Origin: a bacterium
GTDB taxonomy: Bacteria; Patescibacteria; Paceibacteria; Moranbacterales; UBA1568
Reading direction: 5' to 3'
Assembly: GCA_021821305.1 (NCBI GenBank)
Contig: JAKACP010000001.1
Coordinates: 762,100-826,099 of the forward strand
Length of the DNA: 64,000 nucleotides
This document shows, one piece after another, positions 46,572-58,072 of this stretch (its first letter is position 1; each line of letters starts with the position of its first letter). A program made the translations under genes and the position numbers. The notes under the pieces were generated by a model. That model did no database searches. It saw nothing but the letters and a program-made list of their open reading frames with translations, and was not told where the DNA came from.

Positions 46572-48764
46572 CTAAACTTCGACGACCACCGGGAGGATCA
46601 TCGGACGACGCTCCGTCTTGGTGAAGAGGAACTGTCCGATCGAGTCGCGGATCTCGTTGCGGATGAGATCCCAGTCGAGGGACGTCTCCTCCGAGGTATT
46701 CTTCTTGATGATGTCCTGCACCTTGCGCTTGGTCTCGTTCACGAGGTCGAAATTTTCCTTGACGTGGATGAATCCGCGCGAAGTGATCTGGATATTCCCG
46801 ATGACCTTCTTCTTCCGGCCGTCGACGACGACCGTGACGATCACCATGCCGTCGGCGGCGAGCATCTGCCGATCGCGGAGCACGACGTGCCCCACGTCGC
46901 CGATCCCGAGTCCGTCGACGAACACATAGCTCGTATCGGCCTTCTCCTTGAGGATGTGCGGATGGACGCTCCGGTCCTTCGGTATCTCGAGAACATGGCC
47001 ATTGTCGAGGACGAAGACGTTCTGCTCGGGATAGCCGAGTCGGTAGGCGATCTTGGCCGCTTCCTTGATGAAGAAGTGGTTCGCGTACACCGGCATGACG
47101 TAGTCGGCCTTGGCCTGGCGGATGATCTCCTCGATCTCGAAGATGGTCCCGTGACCGCCGATGTGAATCTCCATGACCTCGCTGTGGATCACGTGGTCGC
47201 ACTTTCGGTAGAGGTTGTCCTTGAGCCGCTGGATCGTGCGCTCGTTCCCCGGAATGACCGACGACGAGAAGACGATGGTGTCGCTCTTCTGCAGTTTGAC
47301 GAAGCGATGATTGTCGGTGACGATCCGCGAGAGCGCGGCGTTGGACTCGCCCTGCGCGCCCGTGCAGATGAGGACGAGCTCCTTGTCCGGGTACTTGTGC
47401 ATGTCGTTCACCGTGATGAGCGTCTCCGGCTTGACCTTGAGGTAGCCGAGCTCCTTGGCGACCTCGATGTTCATCTTCATGCTGTAGCCCTCGAGCGCGA
47501 CCTTCTTGCCGGCCTGCTCCGCGTACTCGATGAGATACGTGATGCGGCGGATCTGCGAGGCGAACGTACCGATGATGACGCGGCCGGGGGCGCTCCGGAT
47601 GAGTTCCTGGAGATTGCGATGCACTTCCTGTTCCGACGGCGGCAGACCCTTCTTGAGGGCGCCGAGACTCTCGATCATGAGGAGCGTCGGACGCGGGAGC
47701 TCCTGGAGATGCTTGTAGGAGATCTCCTCTTTCCGACTCTCGAGCGGTTCGTTGGATATCATCCAGTCACCCATATGGATGATGGATCCGGACGGCGTCA
47801 CGAGCGCGATGCCCATCGAGTCCATGATCGAGTGTTCCACCTCGAAGAAGCGGACTTCGAACACGCCGAGCTTGAGCCGGTCGTCCACCGATTTGACGCG
47901 GATGGTCTTGAGGTACTTGGTATCGCCCTTGTACTGGTCCTCGACCTTCCGTTTGATGAGCGCGAGCGTGAAATCACGGCTCACCACCACCGGGTACTTG
48001 AGCTGTTTGAGCAGGATCGGGGCGGCGCCGATATGGTCGAGGTGTCCGTGCGTGAACACGACGCCCCGGATACGGTCTTCCTTCCCCTTGAGATAGTCGA
48101 CGTTCGGCACGATATAGTCGATGCCGGGCATGTCTTCCTCGGGGAACTGCACGCCCATGTCGATGATGACGATATCGTTGCCGTATTCGAACACGGTCAT
48201 GTTGCGGCCGACTTCCTCCTGTCCGCCGAGCGGGATGATGCGGAGCGTATCCTGGGGGATCGGCGGCACGGCGCGACTCCCTTCACGCCGGGCGTCCACG
48301 TTACGGCGCGATTCCGGAGTGACGAACGCTTCCGGACGACGGCCACGGCCGCCGCGACGCCCGCCGGAAGACGGACGGGATGATTTCTTGGCGGCCGGTT
48401 TCTGCCCGGACGCCGGGACAGCGGTTCCCGGTTCCACTCTGGGCTTTCCCTCGGTATGCCGAGGATGCCTTTGCTGAAGGCCCGCGGGCTTGCCCTGGGG
48501 ACTCCTCTGGGTACGGTCGCCATACGGCCGTCGGTCCTGCTTCGGCGCTCCGCGCTCCGGCTTGTACGCCTGGCTTCGCGCGACGACGCCTTCGAGCGCC
48601 CCCACCGAGAGCGCGCTCTTGAGTCCGGCGGAGAGCACGTCTCCTCCGGTCGTTTTCCGGGAATCGCCCTCATTCCGAGGAATGGGAGCGGGGCCGCCCG
48701 GCCGGTTGGTGTTGCGGTCTCCCCGTTTCGGGAAATACCGTCTTTTTTTCTGTGATTCGATCAT
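46572..48764 (-). CDS. rnj: ribonuclease J with long disordered N-terminal extension
   Basis: 5'-3' exonuclease/endonuclease for RNA decay and rRNA maturation. 730 residues; the metallo-beta-lactamase/beta-CASP core begins near 172 (DTLRIIPLGGQEEVGRNMTV), with HGHLDH at 239-244, IHMGDWM, GTFASQIRRI, TGAQGE, SEVMEIHIGGHGT and MPVYANHFFIKEAAKIA, and a C-terminal domain. The first ~170 residues are Arg/Pro/Gly/Ser-rich and disordered (e.g. RPSSGGRRGGRGRR), unlike the ~555-residue B. subtilis enzymes, and probably bind RNA or partners. Its 3' flank holds a 160-bp foldback. Confidence 0.95.
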   Translation of the reverse strand: MIESQKKRRYFPKRGDRNTNRPGGPAPIPRNEGDSRKTTGGDVLSAGLKSALSVGALEGVVARSQAYKPERGAPKQDRRPYGDRTQRSPQGKPAGLQQRHPRHTEGKPRVEPGTAVPASGQKPAAKKSSRPSSGGRRGGRGRRPEAFVTPESRRNVDARREGSRAVPPIPQDTLRIIPLGGQEEVGRNMTVFEYGNDIVIIDMGVQFPEEDMPGIDYIVPNVDYLKGKEDRIRGVVFTHGHLDHIGAAPILLKQLKYPVVVSRDFTLALIKRKVEDQYKGDTKYLKTIRVKSVDDRLKLGVFEVRFFEVEHSIMDSMGIALVTPSGSIIHMGDWMISNEPLESRKEEISYKHLQELPRPTLLMIESLGALKKGLPPSEQEVHRNLQELIRSAPGRVIIGTFASQIRRITYLIEYAEQAGKKVALEGYSMKMNIEVAKELGYLKVKPETLITVNDMHKYPDKELVLICTGAQGESNAALSRIVTDNHRFVKLQKSDTIVFSSSVIPGNERTIQRLKDNLYRKCDHVIHSEVMEIHIGGHGTIFEIEEIIRQAKADYVMPVYANHFFIKEAAKIAYRLGYPEQNVFVLDNGHVLEIPKDRSVHPHILKEKADTSYVFVDGLGIGDVGHVVLRDRQMLAADGMVIVTVVVDGRKKKVIGNIQITSRGFIHVKENFDLVNETKRKVQDIIKKNTSEETSLDWDLIRNEIRDSIGQFLFTKTERRPMILPVVVEV

Positions 48765-48932
48765 AACGTTATTACACTGTGCGATAAAAATAATTTGCTA
48801 TACGGAACGCATCGTCCGGACGGCGCGACTGCGCCGCCCTGTCGGACGGACATCGTCCCGAAAGAAGTAACACGGAAAGCCTTTTCTCGTCGACCGGGAA
48901 AATTCCCTCAAAAAGAGACCGTGAACATCGTG
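48765..48932. other. rnj-tRNA-Leu spacer with GC-rich hairpins
   Basis: Holds the rnj 5' region (AT-rich, possible -10 GTGTAATA just before the ATG) and a hairpin set GGCGC-GACT-GCGCC flanked by GTCCG/CGGAC; no gene. Confidence 0.45.
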
Positions 48933-49016
48933 TGCCGAAGGGGAGACTCGAACTCCCATGCCCTTGCGAGCGCAGCGCCCTGAACGCTGTGTGTCTACCA
49001 ATTCCACCACTTCGGC
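48933..49016 (-). tRNA. tRNA-Leu(CAG)
   Basis: 84 nt with long variable arm. Acceptor GCCGAAG/CTTCGGC, D-arm GGTGGAATTGGTAGACAC, anticodon stem-loop CAGCG-TTCAGGG-CGCTG (anticodon CAG), variable arm TGCGCTCGCAAGGGCA, T-arm GGGAG-TTCGAGT-CTCCC, discriminator A, CCA not encoded. Confidence 0.95.
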
Positions 49017-49065
49017 CTCTGAAGAAACTCCGATCTCCGATCGGAAACAAGGATCTATGAAGAGA

Positions 49066-50085
49066 TTACGCCAGCAATTTTTTCAGCCGTTCCACCATCT
49101 CGACGGGTGTCGGATCGATACCGTATCGGAGCGCGAGATGATAGGACGCGAAGTCGGCGAGCAGGATGCTCCCGAAGATCTTCCCGAACACGTCATCACT
49201 CTCCATGTCGATGATATCGACCGTGATGCCTTTCTCGCGAAGGAGTCCGGCGGTCGCCTCGAACCGTGCCAGGTTCTTGGGATGATCCGACGGATCGCGG
49301 AGCATGACGACGGCGAACTGCGCCTGCGGATTCGTGAAGCCCACCATTTCGTTGTGGTTGAGCTCCGGGAAGAAATTCCAGAAAGCGGGCGTCTTGGCGT
49401 TTTCGTTCAACTTGATCTTCCACACCATCGCCACCGCCTTGTACTTCACCGAAGCATACACGACCGGCGTCTTTCCCGCAAGGGTCGCGGCGATTTCCTT
49501 GCCCCGCGCCTCGGCGTCCTCCATTCCTGTCGAAAGGCGATCCGCCGCCGCGAGCACCTCCGCGCGCGCGTCGGGAATGAGTCCGTGATTCGCCAGGATC
49601 GCGAAGAGCGCACCGAAGAAATAACCCGTTCCGATGCGTGGCTGGAAATCCGGGGACGGCATCGGAAGCTTCACGTGCGGTGTCCCGGTTTCCCGGCATC
49701 GCTCTTCCAGTTTCCCGCCGGCGGACAATCCGACCGTCGGGAGACCGGCGGCGATCCCCTCCTCGAACGCGGCTATCGTCTCCTCGGTGTTCCCCGAGTA
49801 GGAGCAGACGAGATTGAGACAGCGATCGAAACTCTCGGGCGGCAGACCGTAGAACCGGTTCTGGAATACTGGGAGCGGCTTCCGGCCGTCCTTGCGAAAC
49901 AGATCGTTGAGGTAGATGCGGAAGAGGTTGCCCGGAAGCGCCGAACCGCCCATCCCCGAAATCATGATCTTGTCGAAATCACCCTCGACACGGATGCCGT
50001 CGGCGAGCTCCATGCCGGTCCGGAACTGCGCCGGGCTGTCGATGATCATCTGCCGGAAATTCGACGGGTCCTGTTCGTTTCGCAT
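49066..50085 (-). CDS. bifunctional phosphoglucose/phosphomannose isomerase (SIS)
   Basis: 339 residues; two SIS subdomains: KIMISGMGGSALPGNLFRIY and LNLVCSYSGNTEETIAAFEE with the sugar-phosphate Ser/Thr residues, GLPTVGLSAGG, and the C-terminal domain with KLNENAKTPAFWNFFPELNHNEMVGF (the catalytic Glu and His stretch that marks the bifunctional Pgi/Pmi family). Converts fructose-6-P to glucose-6-P and mannose-6-P, feeding the phosphohexomutase at 41916. Confidence 0.93.
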   Translation of the reverse strand: MRNEQDPSNFRQMIIDSPAQFRTGMELADGIRVEGDFDKIMISGMGGSALPGNLFRIYLNDLFRKDGRKPLPVFQNRFYGLPPESFDRCLNLVCSYSGNTEETIAAFEEGIAAGLPTVGLSAGGKLEERCRETGTPHVKLPMPSPDFQPRIGTGYFFGALFAILANHGLIPDARAEVLAAADRLSTGMEDAEARGKEIAATLAGKTPVVYASVKYKAVAMVWKIKLNENAKTPAFWNFFPELNHNEMVGFTNPQAQFAVVMLRDPSDHPKNLARFEATAGLLREKGITVDIIDMESDDVFGKIFGSILLADFASYHLALRYGIDPTPVEMVERLKKLLA

Positions 50086-50106
50086 ATGCGTTTCTTGGTT
50101 TCGGAA

Positions 50107-51813
50107 TTATTTCTTGAAGATCCGTTTCGTCTCGATATAGCGGTTCCGGAGATCCGAAAGCCGATACGAGGCGTTGTTGGCGATCGATACGTTCACCCCT
50201 TGGACCTCGTCCACCATCACGTACGAGACATCGGGACTGTAGAGGAACACGGCCGGGTCCTTGTCGGCGAGGATGGTGAGGAGCGAGCCGAGAAGCTCGC
50301 GACGCGGATCCGCCTCCGATTCCTCACGGAGCTTGAACAGGATATCGTCCGCTTCGGCGTTGTTGAACATGGCCAGGTTGAGACCGGGCTCGTCGCGCTC
50401 GCTCGAATGCCAGAAGGAGTAGAAGTCCGGATTCACGGATGTCTTTTCGCCGTAGAGGAGCGCGTCGTAGGCGCGGGGGCGGATGACATCCTGGTTGAGT
50501 TCGACGAGCGACAGGAGTCTGACATTCACCCGGACGCCGATCAACTGCCACGAGTCCCGAAGAAGATCCGTCGTCCGGACCAGCTCCGGAAGATCCGGCG
50601 CGGCCAGCTCGAATTCGAGCGCGACCCCGTCCTTCCTGCGGATGCCGTCATCGCCGGGTTTCCAGCCGCTCTCCTCGAGTGACCGATTGGCGGCATCGAC
50701 ATCGTACGGCATGTCCGGAATCGCGGCGTTCCCCTCCATGAACGGCAGGAACGGAAGCGCGGCCGGGACACCGGCACCCCCGAGCACTTCGCGCACGACG
50801 GCGTCGCGATCGACGGATCTGGAGAGCGCATCCCGCACTTCGGCATACGCGAGCGGGACGCTCCTCGACGTATTGAAGAACACGGCGTACACGCGCGGGA
50901 TATGGAAGCTTTTCACGGAAGTCCCCTTGCGATCGGAAAAGGCCGCTCCCTTCGCCTGGGTCAGGGGGCTCATTCCCATGATCTCCTTCTTCTCGTACGC
51001 GTCGATCATGCTTTCCTCATCCGGGTAGAAATTGAACGCGAGTTTGGTGATATACGGCTCCCCTCCGAAATATTCCGGGAAAGCGCGGAGCGAGTACGAG
51101 AGGATGTTGCCGCTCGAGTCCTTCTGGTAATCGAAGAACCGGTACGGCCCCGAGCCGACGGGAGCGAGATTCGCATCCGCGAGCGCGAAACGATCCGGCG
51201 AGATCGTTTCCCAGACATGCTTGGGCAATATGCCGACCGTCAGATGATCGAGGAATCCGAAATACGGCTTCTTGAGGGAGAAGACGACGGTCCGGTCATC
51301 CTTTGCCTCGACATCGACACCCAGCCAATTCTGCCGGAGCGGACTCCGGTACGCCTGCTCCTTGATCGCGTTGGCGGTGAAGACGACGTCGTGCGCCGTC
51401 ACATCGCGGCCGTCATGCCACTTCGCTCCGGAGCGGAGCGTCACGGTATAGGTTTTTTTGTCCTCGGAGAGACTGTAGTGCTCGGCGAGCTTCTCGGTTA
51501 TCCGTCCGTCCGGATCGTATCCGAACAATCCGTCATACACCGCATGCACGAGATCCTCGTCGGCCATGTTGGCCGGAGAAAGGATGGGGTTTATGTACTG
51601 CGGCTGTCCGACTATCCCTTCGGTATATCGGCCGCCCCGATCCGGCACGACCTCGGTCGCGGCGATATAGAGGGCGCCGACCCAGAACAGGAGGGCCGAC
51701 GTGACGGATACGGCGATCAGGGAGACGATGATCCTGTCTCTCAGCCGGAGCGATCGGAAAATGGAGGAAAAACCGACTTCTCTCCACGTTCGTATGGCAT
51801 CTTTGAGAAAAAT
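50107..51813 (-). CDS. peptide/nickel-type ABC substrate-binding protein (family 5)
   Basis: Extracytoplasmic solute-binding protein: a family 5 (SBP_bac_5) domain covers nearly the whole product (GIVGQPQYINPILSPANMAD, VYDGLFGYDPDGRITEKLAE, VTLRSGAKWHDGRDVTAHDV, AVFFNTSRSVPLAYAEVRDA). The first conventional start in frame is GTG at 51648, but upstream of it the frame stays open to 51819 and encodes a membrane anchor (RLRDRIIVSLIAVSVTSALL then FWVGALYIAATEVV), so translation must begin further up. There is no ATG, GTG or TTG there; ATT at 51813 or 51762 or CTG at 51744 are the candidates. No permease or ATPase genes are adjacent. Confidence 0.85.
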   Translation of the reverse strand: MFLKDAIRTWREVGFSSIFRSLRLRDRIIVSLIAVSVTSALLFWVGALYIAATEVVPDRGGRYTEGIVGQPQYINPILSPANMADEDLVHAVYDGLFGYDPDGRITEKLAEHYSLSEDKKTYTVTLRSGAKWHDGRDVTAHDVVFTANAIKEQAYRSPLRQNWLGVDVEAKDDRTVVFSLKKPYFGFLDHLTVGILPKHVWETISPDRFALADANLAPVGSGPYRFFDYQKDSSGNILSYSLRAFPEYFGGEPYITKLAFNFYPDEESMIDAYEKKEIMGMSPLTQAKGAAFSDRKGTSVKSFHIPRVYAVFFNTSRSVPLAYAEVRDALSRSVDRDAVVREVLGGAGVPAALPFLPFMEGNAAIPDMPYDVDAANRSLEESGWKPGDDGIRRKDGVALEFELAAPDLPELVRTTDLLRDSWQLIGVRVNVRLLSLVELNQDVIRPRAYDALLYGEKTSVNPDFYSFWHSSERDEPGLNLAMFNNAEADDILFKLREESEADPRRELLGSLLTILADKDPAVFLYSPDVSYVMVDEVQGVNVSIANNASYRLSDLRNRYIETKRIFKK

Positions 51814-51916
51814 ACTCGTGCGTTATGGTTTATGCGGAATCCTGGGGGACATCGATGATATCCGCGAAGGGGTGCATCGGGCACCTGGCAACCGGACTTC
51901 CGGAGATCCGAGGCCC

Positions 51917-52132
51917 TTATACGAGCTTCGTGTTCAGTATGGCGAGGAGTATGAACAGCACTCCGAGCCCGATCGAACCGTAAAAGAGGGCTTTCTCGAA
52001 ACCGCGCTTGGTGTAGTATCCCCCGAAGTCACCGCCGAAAACCGATCCGAGTCCCGACCCGCGGTTCTGGAGGAGTATGGAAACGACCAGAAGCACCGAA
52101 ACGACGACTTGTGCCACGAGAAGAGGCTCCAT
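51917..52132 (-). CDS. secG: preprotein translocase subunit SecG
   Basis: 71 residues with two membrane helices (about 4-22 and 50-68) separated by the Gly-rich loop typical of SecG (LLQNRGSGLGSVFGGDFGGYYTKRGFEKALFY). Accessory subunit of SecYEG. Small and stand-alone, between the binding-protein gene and rodA. Confidence 0.93.
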   Translation of the reverse strand: MEPLLVAQVVVSVLLVVSILLQNRGSGLGSVFGGDFGGYYTKRGFEKALFYGSIGLGVLFILLAILNTKLV

Positions 52133-52207
52133 AAAAGGAAAACTGAAAGAAAAAAGCCCGATTGAGCTTCCGTAAAGGTACCAGAAAACCCGCCGGAAGT
52201 CAACGAG

Positions 52208-53368
52208 TCAGGAATATTTCCCTTGATTGAGGGAAAAGCCGGAATCGCCGGGAAAAGAGCCGCTCAACCGCTCCATATCGTCGTTTTTTCGCCTCCGATA
52301 GACACCGAGAAGGAGCCCGAGAATGATGAATGACGCGAGAAGAGAGCTTCCTCCGTATGAAAGGAACGGCGCGGGAATGCCGGTGACCGGCATGGCTCCC
52401 ATGTTCATGCTGACGTTCACGATGATCTGGATGGAGAAGTATGCGAATGCCCCGACTCCGATGAGGTACCCGGTGTTGTCCCGCGCGTGCTCGGCGATAC
52501 GGCGTATCCGATAGAGAAGGAGCCCGTAGGCGAAGAGCGTCGCGCCGAAACCGACGAGCCCGAGTTCCTCGGCGATCACGGCGACGATGAAGTCGGTATG
52601 CCGTTCCGGAAGGAAGGAGAGCTGCGACTGGGAGCCGTAGCCGACCCCTTTGCCGAACACGCCGCCGGAACCGACCGCTATCATCGACTGGAGCACGTTG
52701 TACCCGCTCCCCTGCGGATCGAGCTCCGGGTCGAGGAAGGTCTCGATCCGGCTCCGCTGATAATCCTCGAGAAAGAACCACCCGGTGAACGCGAGCGCGG
52801 CGCCGACGAGGGCGAGCGCCGCGATATGCTTGAGCCGGATGCCGGAAACGAGTATCATCCCGAGCCAGATGCCCGAGAGGACGAGCGCGCTCCCGAGGTC
52901 GGGCTGCTCCAGCACGAGGAAGATGGCGAGCGCGGAGAGGATGAGCGAAGCGATGATACGCACCCATTCCCCGAGCTCCGAATTCTTTTTGGCTATGAAG
53001 CTCGCGAGAAATATGATAAGCGCGATCTTGGCGCCCTCGACCGGCTGAAATTGGAACGGCCCGAGATCGATCCAGCCGGACGTCCCCCGGACCGTCTTCC
53101 CGAAGAGAAGCGCCAGTCCGAGGACGACGATCGCCGCGAAATACATGGGCGTGCTGAATTTCCCGATATGCCGGTAGTCGAACAGGACGAGGAATATCAT
53201 CGCCACGACGCCGAAAGCACCGAAGATCGCCTGACGGAAAAAGAAGTTCCCGGACCAGGTCAATTCTCCGGCCGTCGTCGAGAGACTGTACAGCGAAAGA
53301 AGCCCCGTCCCGAAAAGGAACAGCGCCGAGGCGATGAGCAGCCAATCAAGTTCGAAAAAACGTTTCAT
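52208..53368 (-). CDS. rodA: RodA-type SEDS peptidoglycan polymerase
   Basis: SEDS-family glycosyltransferase for cell-wall elongation, 386 residues from MKRFFELDWLLIASALFLFG and about ten membrane helices. Signatures: RGTSGWIDLGPFQFQPVEGAKI, LEQPDLGSALVLSGIW, FLPERHTDFIVAVIAEELGLVG and the C-terminal MGAMPVTGIPAPFLSYGGSS. RodA rather than FtsW by the GTSGWIDLG and PERHTDFI patterns. No PBP2 partner is adjacent. Confidence 0.93.
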   Translation of the reverse strand: MKRFFELDWLLIASALFLFGTGLLSLYSLSTTAGELTWSGNFFFRQAIFGAFGVVAMIFLVLFDYRHIGKFSTPMYFAAIVVLGLALLFGKTVRGTSGWIDLGPFQFQPVEGAKIALIIFLASFIAKKNSELGEWVRIIASLILSALAIFLVLEQPDLGSALVLSGIWLGMILVSGIRLKHIAALALVGAALAFTGWFFLEDYQRSRIETFLDPELDPQGSGYNVLQSMIAVGSGGVFGKGVGYGSQSQLSFLPERHTDFIVAVIAEELGLVGFGATLFAYGLLLYRIRRIAEHARDNTGYLIGVGAFAYFSIQIIVNVSMNMGAMPVTGIPAPFLSYGGSSLLASFIILGLLLGVYRRRKNDDMERLSGSFPGDSGFSLNQGKYS

Positions 53369-53477
53369 GACAGACAACGGTTAACAAGGGATGGTCGACG
53401 GACTCCACGCGACGGGAGCTCATCCGCCGCGATTCCGCTCTCCGCTCACCGCGTATATTTTTGTTTTCTGTTTTCTG

Positions 53478-54320
53478 TCACTTCCCCTGCAGATCCTGGA
53501 ATTTCCCCGTCTCGATGTACCGTCGTATGAAATTCTCGGAATGATAGATATCGGCTTCCGGTTCGACATCGATGCTCGCCACCTCTCCCGGAAACGCCTT
53601 GGGCCAGCGCAGACGGAAATCCCGGTTTTCCTTGGAGAGCACGGTATTCATCTCGGTCTGGTTGAAGGCGATCGGCTTCCCGTCAGCGTCACGCAAGATG
53701 ACCTTGATGATGATGGAACCGAAATCGAACAGGCTGTCGTTCGAAAGGGTGCCGGTCGCTTCGGCGAAAAACGGCCCATCGATTATCTTCTCGTACCGCT
53801 TGTAGAGTATCGAGAGTGCCGGGCGCTCCTGATAGCCGGAAAATTTCTCCCACTCGGCATCCGGGAACACGATCTCGACCTCCTGCGGCCGGGACGGAGC
53901 CCTCAAGCCGACGGCGAGGATCGTCTTGGTCTCCTGGGGGAGGATGAAGCTCCTGCCGCTCATCTCGACAAGGGTCTCTCCGGATGCTCCCTTGAGGCGG
54001 AACACGTACGTGATATCGGAAGCGCCGAGCTCGTCATTGGGATTGTAGACGGTCCCGAGCACGTCATACACGCCCTCCTCGCCGCCGGGAACGAACGCCG
54101 CCTCGCGCACGATGAGTTCGGCCGGATCATAGACCTCGGGGCATGCCTCGGAACACGGTCCGCCGCAATCGGTGCCCTGTTCGCCCTGGTTCCGCTCGCC
54201 GTCGAAACACGTCGTGGCCGGAGCGGAGAGGAAATACCACGACGCGCCGAAGAGCGCCACGAAAAACATCACCGTCCCGGCGATGAAGATCCTTTTGAAC
54301 ATGCGGGATGCGGAAGTCAT
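53478..54320 (-). CDS. membrane-anchored extracytoplasmic protein, unknown
   Basis: From MTSASRMFKRIFIAGTVMFF (54320) 280 residues: one N-terminal membrane helix (about 10-30), then a Cys-rich entry segment (TTCFDGERNQGEQGTDCGGPCSEACPE in short; four Cys within 25 residues, probably disulfides or a small knot), then beta-rich domains resembling Ig-like folds (DVLGTVYNPNDELGASDITY, ATGTLSNDSLFDFGSIIIKV). A common layout for CPR surface proteins. An extended -10 (TGC-TACAAT) lies about 45 bases upstream. No family named. Confidence 0.7.
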   Translation of the reverse strand: MTSASRMFKRIFIAGTVMFFVALFGASWYFLSAPATTCFDGERNQGEQGTDCGGPCSEACPEVYDPAELIVREAAFVPGGEEGVYDVLGTVYNPNDELGASDITYVFRLKGASGETLVEMSGRSFILPQETKTILAVGLRAPSRPQEVEIVFPDAEWEKFSGYQERPALSILYKRYEKIIDGPFFAEATGTLSNDSLFDFGSIIIKVILRDADGKPIAFNQTEMNTVLSKENRDFRLRWPKAFPGEVASIDVEPEADIYHSENFIRRYIETGKFQDLQGK

Positions 54321-54393
54321 AGAAACAGGTGACGGGGTGATAGGGGAAGATCGACTCTTCCAATTGTAGCACATCTGTCTGCCGGCAGGCACG

Positions 54394-54418
54394 AAAAAAC
54401 AGCCCGTGGGCCGTTTCT
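54394..54418 (-). terminator. terminator of the 23S-5S operon
   Basis: Minus strand: CGGCCC-AC-GGGCTG followed by TTTTTTCG. Confidence 0.65.
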
Positions 54419-54472
54419 TATGATACCGAAAGGTTTGAGCGCATGTTCTGCGATCGACTCTTGAAAAACAGG

Positions 54473-54591
54473 GTCTTGGCGGCGACCTACTCTCCCCCGC
54501 CTTTACAGCGAAGTACCATCGGCGCTGATGGGCTTAACGACCGAGTTCGAAATGGGATCGGGTGTACCCCCATCGCAAGAACCACCAAGAC
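54473..54591 (-). rRNA. rrf: 5S ribosomal RNA
   Basis: 119 nt; termini GTCTTGG/CCAAGAC pair, and the interior has the conserved CGAACTCGGTCGTTAAGC-type region and the GGGATCGGGTGTACCC-type stems. Lies about 57 bases after the 23S 3' end. Confidence 0.92.
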
Positions 54592-54648
54592 TCTGTTTTC
54601 CAAGAGAAGTCAGAAGCTTTCTGTTGCCAACCGAAAAAAAGAAAAAGA

Positions 54649-57575
<2,927 letters not shown>

Positions 57576-57904
57576 TTCTTGTTTTTCTTCTTCGTTTTGT
57601 CCGCAAAGTCCCGACGGATCGGGATCTCGCGGACAACCGGTTGACAACAGAAAACTCCCGTTCTCTGTCATCTCGATTGCAATTGCATTCTTCTGATAAC
57701 ATTTGCTTGACCTCTCCGACACAAGTTCCTCCCCCACTGTTCCACGCGCCGTCTGGGACCGGAGTGCTCTTTGTCGGAATGTATGCGATTGTCAATGTTC
57801 GTTTGCGCGGAAACGGGAACCAAGGCGCACACGCCCGGACTCTGCATCTCTTCGCAAAAAAGCTCAAGAAAACAAAAATGTCTCACTTGTAGACAGCACA
57901 ATCC

Positions 57905-57933
57905 ATGATAGGGAAAGTCTCGCAAGCTGTCAA
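57905..57933 (-). promoter_or_regulatory. probable 23S-5S promoter
   Basis: Minus strand: -35 TTGACA, spacer 17, -10 TATCAT, about 330 bases before the 23S 5' end. A second TTGACA further down lacks a good -10. Confidence 0.6.
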
Positions 57934-57994
57934 GTCGGCCCGACCAGGCGCCTGGTCAGGAGAATACCCGCCCCTCCGCGCACTGATTTTCCCG

Positions 57995-58028
57995 GAAAAA
58001 CGGGCGCCCCGGCCGGATGCCGAGGCGC
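57995..58028 (-). terminator. terminator of the TPR/O-antigen-ligase-like gene
   Basis: Minus strand: GCGCCTCGGC-ATCCG-GCCGGGGCGC, ten pairs with one G-U, then CCGTTTTTCC. Confidence 0.75.
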
Positions 58029-58072
58029 TTTCTCAAGCCATTATACTGGCTGCTTGCAGCGGCGAAACCCTT

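Larger units (their letters stand above)
57576..58072. other. 497-bp promoter/leader region of the 23S-5S operon
   Basis: No protein gene. Contains a hairpin TTGTCCGC-aaag-TCCCGA-cgga-TCGGGA-tct-(C)GCGGACAA next to the 23S start, two or three TTGACA-like hexamers, the promoter at 57905-57933 and the terminator of the next gene. No 16S. Confidence 0.55.

Noticed and set aside
46228..47202. Upstream extension of the 45796 frame
   Set aside because: It crosses the promoter, the terminator, the foldback and part of rnj in another frame; the SD-led ATG at 46227 is the start.
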